NCBI RefSeq assembly: GCF_009193295.2
Contig: NZ_CP059973.1
Location: 4,960,001 to 5,024,000 of the forward strand
Source: Bacteroides luhongzhouii
Lineage (GTDB): Bacteria; Bacteroidota; Bacteroidia; Bacteroidales; Bacteroidaceae
DNA: 64,000 nt
Reading direction: 5' to 3'
Part shown: positions 8,102 through 14,473 of the stretch, piece by piece
Numbering within the stretch: position 1 is the first letter of the stretch
How the letters are laid out: the number at the start of each line of letters is the position of its first letter
Made by a program: the position numbers and the translations under genes
The notes under the pieces: generated by a model
What the model saw: only the letters and a program-made list of their open reading frames with translations
What the model was told of the DNA's origin: nothing
Database searches by the model: none

Positions 8102-10348
8102 TTAATCACCCAACAGCAACTTAGTCACAGCAGCAGTATTCAAAGCCCATTCACGGGTATATACTTCATCGGCTTCCGGTGTATCAGCCAACTTCAACCC
8201 CTGTGCTTGTGCTTTGATTGCCAACAGTTCGCCCACAGTGGTTTTGGCTTCCAGTTTATCCAGATACTTTTCAATAGTCTGTGTATCCAAAGAAAGAATG
8301 GTCTGTCCGCCGAAAGGTATTTCCAACCATACAACTTCCCGTTCCTTCACTTTCAGGACTCCGAAAACAAGTCCTTTCTGCACGCTTTGAGAAACTCGTA
8401 CCTGATGCTGAACACAAGAAGGGTCATAAGCCACTCCGTTTCTCTCCGATATTTTCATCGGGTAAGCGGAGTTCATCCAACCTACCACCAGATTAGGAGA
8501 GATAGCCCCATTGCTATACGCATTGCAGGTGAAAGCAACATATTGCGCACCTACACGGTTCAACTCATTCAAATCCAATTCGATATACTCGGCAGTACCT
8601 TTCTTGTCGGGGATGCTTCGGATATCTCCGCTATGTTTAGCACCAATAGCTTTCAAATTGAAGTAGGAACATACTTCTGTCGTTGAGGGCATAGTGATAT
8701 GACAGCTCAAGTCCATATCCAAATGCTGTGCCGGAAGTCCTTTTCCCCATTGCATAAACAATCGAACCTTATCTCCTTCCACCGGGAAACGTGTACCCTG
8801 CAATGCACAGGAAGTATCCTGAACCGTTTCGCTACGGTCGCCGATAGACAATGGAATATGAAACAACATAGGATCAATATACATACTTGCGCTTCCACTC
8901 CCAGCACCCGCATTAGCAAAGCGGGCAGCAACAACCTCTTTACACAAATCCTGTACCTCTTTCACCATCTCTTTAAGCTGGTCTTCCATATAAAGACTCA
9001 CCAAATAGTGAGGCTCTATCAAAAGCGCATTACCACCTAAAGGTTTCACCATTCTCTTATGTCCTTGCTCAAAGTAACTCTCCGCATACATACCCAAAGT
9101 GACCACCAAACGAGCCGGCAACAAATGAACGACTTCTTTAAATGCCGCCAACGTTTCTTCCGGACCGAACCAAAGCATATTGGCAAACAGGGAACGTGCA
9201 AACATACCCGGGCGTTGCTTCAACAAAGCGAATGTCTGGGCCGCATCTGCTTTCAAACGGCTACGTTCCACTTCTCCCTGCCAAACTGTATATGCCTGAC
9301 AGTAGAATACGTCCATCAACTCTTTCAAATTTTCGAATCCCGGTTTACGAGCATATTCCGCCAAACGCAATGCACGTATCATACGTACCCACATTTCTCT
9401 TTTCGGATGCATCATTTCACAAGACTTCTCCGGAGCCATCGCCAAATTATTCAACCAAAAGGCCACCATTTTACACTCGCGACGGGTATATTTCAATTTT
9501 AATTCTTCCCGCTTTGCCTGGGCAGCCGAACGGCTTTTATCCAAAGCATTGCACAGATGTGCATTGTTTCTACCCGCTTTACGAATGAGGGTCTTTGGCT
9601 CTAGGATTTGCAAGAATCCGGTTTTCTTATACCACAAATAACGCAATATATCATTCGGAGCAGAGAAATAAATCTGCGCTTCCTGTGCCCTATCCTGCTC
9701 TACCAGTGTGTCGATCACCAGCATCAGAGTTTCTTTCATCTTGATTCCGACTGCCGGCAACGGAAGTTCAGCCAGCAAGATTTTCAAGCTGTCCACTTGT
9801 GTTGCATCAAGAGCCGTACGTGATTCCAGCAAGTCACCAAAGAAAGCATTCAGCTCTTTTTCCTGCCAAAGTTCCAACACTTTCAATTTACTGGCTTGTC
9901 CGAAATATTCTGTAGATGCCGTTTCAAACGGAGTTCCGCAGAACGGACAACCGTTGTATCGTTCCAAGGGGAATGTATTATCAGGAATCACGTGTCCGCA
10001 AGATAGTTTCACACCTTTCTTACTATTGAACATGTTAGCAAGCCATGTAATCCAATGATCCAAACGTGTTTCTCCGGTAGGTGTATCCCAACCTTTCACC
10101 AATGGAGCCCAGTTGAGTGACACACCCAATACTTCTTTCATCACCTGGAGAATCTCCACCTGTTGTGCCGGATACAACTGATTGACAGCATGCAACAACT
10201 CTTCGGATAAGCTATACCCCACTTTTCGAAGTTGAGCAACCAATGTTACAGTAGTCGAAGTCAATGCTTCGCGCTTTTCTGTTCCTTCTATCGCTGGCAA
10301 ATAAATTGCATGTTGCCTGATAGATACTTTCAACAAATCTTTTTTCAT
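8102..10348 (-). CDS. Zinc-ribbon/RING-like and TerD-like domain protein (possibly MXAN_6230/SCO0854 family)
   Basis: A large cytoplasmic protein of 748 residues without signal peptide or membrane spans. Near residues 117-137 is a metal-binding site C-x-H-x14-C-x2-C (SCGHVIP ... NGCPFCGTPFE), like a small RING/zinc ribbon. Residues about 170-480 are almost all helical, in repeat-like blocks (TLMLVIDTLVEQ, FSAPNDILRYLWYKKTG, RREMWVRMIRALRLAEYA-like). Residues about 530-690 resemble a TerD beta domain (DMDLSCHI; HSGDIRS; EYIELDLNEL; YVAFTCNAYS). This architecture fits what I know of the MXAN_6230/SCO0854 family, from memory and with moderate confidence. The function is not established. Its 5' leader carries one copy of a structured RNA element ending 17 nt before the ATG, and three more copies lie further upstream, so an RNA-binding role is a reasonable guess. 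A Ro/TROVE relationship of the helical part is not visible by eye. Confidence 0.7.
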   Translation of the reverse strand: MKKDLLKVSIRQHAIYLPAIEGTEKREALTSTTVTLVAQLRKVGYSLSEELLHAVNQLYPAQQVEILQVMKEVLGVSLNWAPLVKGWDTPTGETRLDHWITWLANMFNSKKGVKLSCGHVIPDNTFPLERYNGCPFCGTPFETASTEYFGQASKLKVLELWQEKELNAFFGDLLESRTALDATQVDSLKILLAELPLPAVGIKMKETLMLVIDTLVEQDRAQEAQIYFSAPNDILRYLWYKKTGFLQILEPKTLIRKAGRNNAHLCNALDKSRSAAQAKREELKLKYTRRECKMVAFWLNNLAMAPEKSCEMMHPKREMWVRMIRALRLAEYARKPGFENLKELMDVFYCQAYTVWQGEVERSRLKADAAQTFALLKQRPGMFARSLFANMLWFGPEETLAAFKEVVHLLPARLVVTLGMYAESYFEQGHKRMVKPLGGNALLIEPHYLVSLYMEDQLKEMVKEVQDLCKEVVAARFANAGAGSGSASMYIDPMLFHIPLSIGDRSETVQDTSCALQGTRFPVEGDKVRLFMQWGKGLPAQHLDMDLSCHITMPSTTEVCSYFNLKAIGAKHSGDIRSIPDKKGTAEYIELDLNELNRVGAQYVAFTCNAYSNGAISPNLVVGWMNSAYPMKISERNGVAYDPSCVQHQVRVSQSVQKGLVFGVLKVKEREVVWLEIPFGGQTILSLDTQTIEKYLDKLEAKTTVGELLAIKAQAQGLKLADTPEADEVYTREWALNTAAVTKLLLGD

Positions 10349-10365
10349 ACGTTGTGTTTTTTAAG

Positions 10366-10435
10366 TAAGGTAATCGGAAGACTGTGAATCAATGGAGCAT
10401 TCCTGCAGTGTTGAAGTAAGTCTTCCTTGACCTTA
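10366..10435 (-). ncRNA. Y-RNA-like module, copy 4 (hairpin in the 5' leader of the RING/TerD gene)
   Basis: On the minus strand: outer helix TAAGGT/ACCTTA (10430-10435 with 10366-10371); asymmetric internal loop CAA (10427-10429) against GATT (10372-10375); and a perfect 8-bp inner helix GGAAGACT/AGTCTTCC (10419-10426 with 10376-10383). The conserved TACTTC (10413-10418) follows at the start of a 35-nt loop. The structure ends 17 nt before the start codon at 10348, so it lies in the mRNA leader and could act as an autoregulatory site. The fold comes from base pairing I checked by hand. Confidence 0.75.
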
Positions 10436-10447
10436 GTTTATAAAAAA

Positions 10448-10547
10448 GAGGTAGAACAGGCCGGATTCGAACCAGCAATAGCCACCGTTAAGAAGTAAGC
10501 CCCGGTTGACCTCATTTCAGATAATCCCGAAGCTACTGTCCTACCTC
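10448..10547 (-). ncRNA. tRNA-like RNA with permuted Y-RNA-like module, copy 3
   Basis: The ends form a 12-bp stem (10536-10547 with 10448-10459; one G-U). It is followed by a canonical T arm at 10460-10476 (5-bp stem, loop TTCGAAT). There is no D arm. Inside is the shared module in permuted order: AGCTTCGG (10527-10534), GATT (10523-10526), a small ATCT/AGGT hairpin, CAA (10506-10508), CCGGGGCT (10498-10505), then TACTTC (10492-10497). The two 8-mers pair fully, with two G-U pairs. A U6 run follows the 3' end. No CCA is encoded. It is not an ordinary tRNA because no anticodon arm exists. Confidence 0.75.
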
Positions 10548-10563
10548 TATATTTGTTTTTTGT

Positions 10564-10681
10564 GGAGCAGGCCGGAGTCGAACCGACGACAGTCACGGGA
10601 TAGAAGTAAATCTTAATTGACCTTTTTATCAAGATGATCTCAAGATTAAAGATGATGCTCTACCCACTGAGCTACTGCCCC
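10564..10681 (-). ncRNA. tRNA-like RNA with permuted Y-RNA-like module, copy 2
   Basis: Minus-strand tRNA body: 7-bp acceptor stem GGGGCAG/CTGCTCC (10675-10681 with 10564-10570); complete D arm at 10657-10672 (GCTC, loop AGTGGGTA, GAGC); and T arm at 10571-10587 (loop TTCGACT). The anticodon arm is replaced by the shared module: AATCTTGA (10640-10647), GATC (10636-10639), hairpin ATCTT/AAGGT, CAA (10617-10619), TTAAGATT (10609-10616), TACTTC (10603-10608). The 8-mers pair with one G-U. The intact D and T arms suggest the product would be handled by tRNA enzymes such as RNase P. Confidence 0.8.
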
Positions 10682-10686
10682 TTTGC

Positions 10687-10766
10687 GAAACAGGAAAACG
10701 GATAATCGTACTGGTAATGTTCTACCTAAAAGAGTGTGTTGAAGTAACCCGTACTTGACCTGTTTC
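10687..10766 (-). ncRNA. Y-RNA-like module, copy 1 (promoter-proximal hairpin RNA)
   Basis: The outer helix is GAAACAGG/CCTGTTTC (10759-10766 with 10687-10694). The GGTCAA signature follows, then the inner helix GTACGGGT/ACCAGTAC (10747-10754 with 10708-10715; one G-A mismatch). TACTTC is at 10741-10746 and GATT at 10704-10707. The module order matches copy 4, with the loop on the inner-helix side. A -7 promoter box lies just upstream, placing the predicted RNA start right at the outer helix. This is probably the first element of a transcript that runs through copies 2-4 into the protein gene. Confidence 0.75.
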
Positions 10767-10779
10767 CTTGTTTCCTCGA

Positions 10780-10787
10780 CAAAGATA
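10780..10787 (-). promoter_or_regulatory. -7 promoter element for the RNA cluster
   Basis: Minus-strand TATCTTTG matches TAnnTTTG. The expected start is near 10772, six or so bases before the outer helix of the first RNA copy. No good TTTG was found at the -33 spacing. Confidence 0.55.
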
Positions 10788-10862
10788 GAAGCAGCAATAC
10801 GCAGCCTTTTTGCGTAGCTCAAACTTTTTTGCTCTTTTGAAGAAAAAAACAGTAAAAAATGA

Positions 10863-10980
10863 ATGAACAGGACTTGTTTTGTGAAGAAAGAGAAACTTCC
10901 CTATGTCGAACGCATTAGTCATATAGGTAGCACAGCCATCAAAGGGATTTGGGCAAAGCCTATTATAGATATAATTTATA
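10863..10980 (+). pseudogene. Remnant of a GrpB/UPF0157-family nucleotidyltransferase-like gene
   Basis: A 68-codon open frame starting at 10863 contains VERISHIGSTAIKGIWAKP followed by IIDI, the hallmark N-terminal motif of GrpB-family proteins (usually about 170 residues). After this motif the similarity ends; the remaining residues (KNIENTLEWNHPRANEKT) do not look like the family and the frame closes at 11069. It is a short decayed fragment, now beside the RNA cluster promoter. No function is expected. Confidence 0.7.
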
Positions 10981-11029
10981 AAAACATAGAAAACACCCTC
11001 GAATGGAATCATCCGAGAGCAAACGAAAA

Positions 11030-11059
11030 AACAACCTGTGTCAGAAACACAGATTGTTT
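11030..11059. terminator. Hairpin with A/T-rich flanks
   Basis: Arms AACAACCTGTG and CACAGATTGTT pair with one mismatch around a 7-nt loop. A-rich sequence precedes it and a TTT run ends it. It probably ends transcription of the SIMPL gene (minus) or read-through from the plus side. Confidence 0.5.
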
Positions 11060-11113
11060 ATCAAACTAAATCCGATTTATTATTTTTAGTCATGCCGTAA
11101 AGATAGGCATATT

Positions 11114-11815
11114 CTATTTAATGGCAAAACGGGCAGTCATTTCATATCTCAACTTGATGACACGATACTGTTCGGTAGCAGCTGTGCCCATACTAACATT
11201 GCTCTGTGCCTGAAAAGGAAGATAACGGCTTATGTTGTTATCGGCAGGTTCGATGATACGAATGACTTCACCCAATTGCTGTCCCATCGCTTCCACCAAG
11301 TAGGATGCTTTTTCACGGGCAGCTTTCAACGCTTCAATCTTACCTTGCTTCCGATACACTGGCAAATCCTTATGCTTCAATTCTCCGATGTGCATGGACT
11401 CAATTCCCCATGTATTAACAGAACGAATAATAGAATTGATCTGCTCAAAATCGGTCAACCGGATATCCAATTGCTTACCTATCAGAAATTCCTTTCCTCT
11501 TTGGCGCCAATAATCCCCTATTTCCTGTGTACGGATAGCATCATCCGCTATTCCGATTTTGCGCAAACTCCGACGCAAATCCTTTTCAATCATAGCCAAT
11601 GGCACTTTCGTCCGAAAATCTTCTTCTTTATTGGATTTACCTGTATACTCTTCCTGCCAATACTCCTTAATCTGAATCAGAAAATGTATTTCATCCGGAA
11701 CGACTTCAATCTCCGAAGAACCGGTCACTTCAATATATTTCCCATCACTTTCTTGAGCATTGACAACCATACTCCATGCAAACAAAACAAAAGCTAATAA
11801 AAATACCTTTTTCAT
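11114..11815 (-). CDS. SIMPL (DUF541) domain periplasmic protein
   Basis: A secreted protein of 233 residues. I use the ATG at 11815 because it begins a clean signal peptide (MKKVFLLAFVLFAWSMVVNA); the longer frame from 11842 adds RLYYKIKD before it. The mature part begins ESDGKYIEVTGSSEIEVVPD, the characteristic SIMPL start. It also has the repeated alternating strand/helix pattern (LTDFEQINSIIRSVNTWGI; KAAREKASYLVEAMGQQLGE). Family members form ring-like periplasmic or surface assemblies of poorly defined function. A -7 box lies at 11868-11875. The gene appears monocistronic. Confidence 0.88.
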   Translation of the reverse strand: MKKVFLLAFVLFAWSMVVNAQESDGKYIEVTGSSEIEVVPDEIHFLIQIKEYWQEEYTGKSNKEEDFRTKVPLAMIEKDLRRSLRKIGIADDAIRTQEIGDYWRQRGKEFLIGKQLDIRLTDFEQINSIIRSVNTWGIESMHIGELKHKDLPVYRKQGKIEALKAAREKASYLVEAMGQQLGEVIRIIEPADNNISRYLPFQAQSNVSMGTAATEQYRVIKLRYEMTARFAIK

Positions 11816-11867
11816 ATCTTTGATTTTATAGTACAACCTCATTTACAGCATCCGAATGATTATATCA

Positions 11868-11875
11868 CAAAGCTA
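11868..11875 (-). promoter_or_regulatory. -7 promoter element for the SIMPL gene
   Basis: Minus-strand TAGCTTTG matches TAnnTTTG. The predicted start is near 11861, about 45 nt before the chosen ATG. Confidence 0.45.
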
Positions 11876-12014
11876 TTAAAAAAAACTGTAAAATCGATCT
11901 TATCCCCAAATATCAATCTAGCTTTTTCGAAGGGCAAATATAATCGTTTTTTATGATTATATGACGCTTTGGTGAAATTTAAGGAACAAGGTATCCGAAA
12001 AAGCACAAAAATAG

Positions 12015-12022
12015 TATCTTTG
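12015..12022 (+). promoter_or_regulatory. -7 promoter element for the ABM-family gene
   Basis: Plus-strand TATCTTTG, a full match to TAnnTTTG, with predicted start near 12030. It excludes the in-frame start at 11969 and supports the ATG at 12083. Confidence 0.6.
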
Positions 12023-12082
12023 CCTGCGATTTATTCACAAAGATGTGATAAAGCTATTTTTAATCATTTAATAATAAAGACT

Positions 12083-12358
12083 ATGATTAGATTAAATGTT
12101 TTCGTCCGCGTAAGCGAGACAAACCGCGAGAAAGCGATTGAGGCAGCTAAAGAACTGACTGCTTGTTCCTTGAAGGAAGAAGGATGCATTGCTTATGATA
12201 CTTTCGAAAGCAGTACCCGTCACGACGTTTTCATGATTTGTGAAACATGGCAGAATGCTGAAGTATTGGCAGCTCATGAGAAATCCTCTCATTTTAGCAA
12301 GTATGTAGGTATCATTCAGGAATTAGCTGAAATGAAACTGGAGAAGTTCGAATTCTAA
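12083..12358 (+). CDS. Antibiotic biosynthesis monooxygenase (ABM)-fold protein, quinol monooxygenase-like
   Basis: A 91-residue dimeric alpha/beta-barrel-type protein. The sequence runs MIRLNVFVRVSETNREKAIE, SLKEEGCIAYDTFESSTRHD, FMICETWQNAEVLAAHEKSS, matching YgiN/ABM proteins in length and in the EGCIAYD and ETW...H...S signatures. The start at 12083 fits the family and the upstream promoter. These proteins act on quinones or are cofactor-free oxygenases; in an anaerobe the role is probably in redox defence. That last point is inference. A strong bidirectional terminator follows. Confidence 0.87.
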   Translation: MIRLNVFVRVSETNREKAIEAAKELTACSLKEEGCIAYDTFESSTRHDVFMICETWQNAEVLAAHEKSSHFSKYVGIIQELAEMKLEKFEF

Positions 12359-12405
12359 ATGAAACACGGAGAATAGATATACTATCTATCCAACTATCAT
12401 CAAAA

Positions 12406-12450
12406 AAGAGAGAGACATTCTTCTTCGAAAGGAAAGAATGTTTCTCTCTT
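12406..12450. terminator. Bidirectional intrinsic terminator between convergent genes
   Basis: A 17-bp near-perfect inverted repeat (12406-12422 with 12434-12450; arms AAGAGAGAGACATTCTT and its complement with one change). It has A-rich sequence on the left and T-rich sequence on the right. Confidence 0.8.
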
Positions 12451-12490
12451 CTTATTTCCAGTTCTCACGGGAGTAGGACTGTATGAAGTG

Positions 12491-12907
12491 TTAGTCCAGC
12501 TTCTTATGAATAAATGTCCCTTCAATCCAATAAGTTGCGTGATTCGATTCAAATTTCAGCAGCACATAGCCCGGATCGGTAGGACCTCCAGGGAAATGAT
12601 CGATAAACCAGTCCTGCCAAAGTTCCCGTTTCATCTTCTCGTCGGTTACCACTTCCACTGTTCCCGTTAATGCCACACTGTCTCCCTTATCCTGAAAGCA
12701 TAATCCGGCTTTCGGATTCGACAGAAAGTCAATGGTCTTTAATGAATCCGCTCCGGTAGACATCCAAATAGTAGAAATCCCCTCTGTTGCAATCTTGCTC
12801 ATCGGCACAGGACGGGGATACCCCTCTTTATTTACAGAAGCAAGCACTACCACTTCACATCTCTGCAACAACTCGGTTGCTTTCTCTCTCATTGTTTTTG
12901 TTGACAT
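12491..12907 (-). CDS. Pyridoxamine 5'-phosphate oxidase-fold flavoprotein (general stress protein 26-like)
   Basis: A 138-residue protein with the split-barrel FMN-binding fold. The visible pattern is REKATELLQRCEVVVLASVN, GYPRPVPMSKI, IWMSTGADSLKTIDFLSNPK, LCFQDKGDSVALTGTVEVV, and a C-terminal GYVLLKFESNHATYWIEG. This matches the pyridoxamine oxidase-related family of about 140-160 residues. The short form usually binds FMN or heme, not pyridoxamine phosphate, so the substrate is unknown. It is preceded by its own -7 box (12933-12940) and converges on the ABM gene. Confidence 0.85.
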   Translation of the reverse strand: MSTKTMREKATELLQRCEVVVLASVNKEGYPRPVPMSKIATEGISTIWMSTGADSLKTIDFLSNPKAGLCFQDKGDSVALTGTVEVVTDEKMKRELWQDWFIDHFPGGPTDPGYVLLKFESNHATYWIEGTFIHKKLD

Positions 12908-12932
12908 AATCTTATTGGATTTATATTGCGGA

Positions 12933-12940
12933 CAAATATA
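12933..12940 (-). promoter_or_regulatory. -7 promoter element for the flavoprotein gene
   Basis: Minus-strand TATATTTG matches TAnnTTTG, with the predicted start about 20 nt before the ATG at 12907. Confidence 0.45.
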
Positions 12941-12953
12941 GTGAAAATAAAAT

Positions 12954-14432
12954 CTAATTCACAATACGCCCGTTTGCCTTTGCCTTTTGAAGCCATTCTG
13001 GGACAATTTCTTTGAGAAATTTATCTTTGTCCGCCTTTTCAACAACCATATCCAAACCGATATATTGCTGTGCTTTTTCTTTCGTTGTAATATCCGGAAG
13101 CGGTACATTATCTGTATATCCATGCGCTACAAGTACTTTACCGATAAGCATACGAGCTTGAAATACTTTATTTAAACCATGCCCCAAAATACGCATTGTT
13201 TCCTGCGGGGCATGAAAAGAACCACCATGAGAAGATACGCCGAAATCCCACCTCCATTGTGCCTGACGAATCAACAGCAAGGTCTCTTGCATTTCATTTT
13301 CTGTAGCTCCTATATCCCAAGTAAACTTCGCTTCAATATGTGCTTTTGCCAACTCTTTTTCTAAAAGTGTACGCAACTCATTTGCCTTTTGCTGACGTTC
13401 GTATACATTCTTACAGAGTGTCTCTTTATTATCACGATGGCAAGTCTGACAAGTACGTTCAGTCACTGCTAACGGATTCTGAATATGGTGATCGCTATAT
13501 TTTATCCCTCCTTCATCATTGTAAGGCATATGACAGTCAGCGCACGACACACCACGCTGGGCGTGTATGCCCATCTGAAAAATTTCATAATCAGGATGTT
13601 GAGCCTTTAGTATAGGAGCACGACTCAATTGATGAATATAATCAGTAAATCCGATTTCATCATAATACTTTTCTAAATCTTCAACAGTGAAACCCTTATC
13701 CCAAGGAAAAGTAGGATATTTTATGTTCCCCTTGAAATAATACTCCGAATGACACTGCGCACAGACCAATGAACGCATTTCCTGTGGAGTGGCATGAGTG
13801 ATATCTCTACCTTGACGACTAAAAGCTTCAGTGAGCGACGGACGGCTGATATGTAAATCCATATTTTTAGGTTCATGACAATCGGCACATCCTATAGGGT
13901 TTACAATTTCGGCTCCCCAGGCAGCCCACTTATTATTATAAAAGGAATCTCCCCCAATAACTTCTATCATACGGGGAACATCAGAACTTTTACACATCCA
14001 GCAACTTGCAAATTGAGGACCGTCAGCAGCATCCATAGGCGCACCAGTACGAAGTGAATGAACAATATCCTGTAAAGCGTACATATGCCCGCGCGGTGTT
14101 GAATAATCTTTAGAAAAAGCATAGCCAGCCCATAATATGACCATTTCCGGACGTTGCGCTAAAACATCAATAGAGGTTCTTCCATTTAAGCTGCCGTGTA
14201 AATCGGTCGATGTCGTATCCACCCACGTCTTATATTCACGTGGATAGTTTTCAGCAAAAATAAAGCTACGTGCTTCTATTCCGTTTATCTTTCTCTTTTT
14301 CTCATAGGTCACATTTACAACCTCTGTTCTGTGTTCCATCAGGAATGAAATGATTACTCCCGATGCAAAAATAACAGCCATTGCAAGAGCGAATAGTACC
14401 CACCTCTGCCAGGGTTTGAGCTTATCTTTCAT
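12954..14432 (-). CDS. nrfA: Cytochrome c nitrite reductase, catalytic pentaheme subunit NrfA
   Basis: A 492-residue periplasmic enzyme that reduces nitrite to ammonia with six electrons. An N-terminal anchor or signal helix lies near residues 12-32 (VLFALAMAVIFASGVIISFL). Heme sites are visible in order: CWMCK, the lysine-ligated active-site heme typical of NrfA, then CADCH, CAQCH, CADCH and CQTCH. Conserved segments such as CHMPY-type (ADCHMPYNDEGG) and KYSDHHIQNP agree with the family. The membrane quinol-oxidising partner NrfH, which normally lies next to nrfA, is not in the window; the neighbouring gene is a sensor kinase. It may serve respiration or nitrite detoxification. Confidence 0.95.
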   Translation of the reverse strand: MKDKLKPWQRWVLFALAMAVIFASGVIISFLMEHRTEVVNVTYEKKRKINGIEARSFIFAENYPREYKTWVDTTSTDLHGSLNGRTSIDVLAQRPEMVILWAGYAFSKDYSTPRGHMYALQDIVHSLRTGAPMDAADGPQFASCWMCKSSDVPRMIEVIGGDSFYNNKWAAWGAEIVNPIGCADCHEPKNMDLHISRPSLTEAFSRQGRDITHATPQEMRSLVCAQCHSEYYFKGNIKYPTFPWDKGFTVEDLEKYYDEIGFTDYIHQLSRAPILKAQHPDYEIFQMGIHAQRGVSCADCHMPYNDEGGIKYSDHHIQNPLAVTERTCQTCHRDNKETLCKNVYERQQKANELRTLLEKELAKAHIEAKFTWDIGATENEMQETLLLIRQAQWRWDFGVSSHGGSFHAPQETMRILGHGLNKVFQARMLIGKVLVAHGYTDNVPLPDITTKEKAQQYIGLDMVVEKADKDKFLKEIVPEWLQKAKANGRIVN

Positions 14433-14473
14433 TATTTGCTTTTTTTCTTTTAAAATACCTTCTGTTTATTGTA

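Noticed and set aside
10438..10632. A 64-codon minus-strand frame containing GSTPACSTKN and GSNPACSTSF
   Set aside because: These peptides are the usual translation of tRNA T-arm and acceptor sequence. The region is the tRNA-like RNA pair, not a protein gene.
10564..10681. An ordinary tRNA gene, perhaps with an intron
   Set aside because: D arm, T arm and acceptor are good, but there is no anticodon stem-loop. The inserted part matches a module shared with two non-tRNA copies.
10687..10766. A Y RNA read on the plus strand, where CTTGACC resembles the vertebrate Y RNA 3' strand
   Set aside because: The tRNA-like parts, the promoter and the downstream gene all point to the minus strand.
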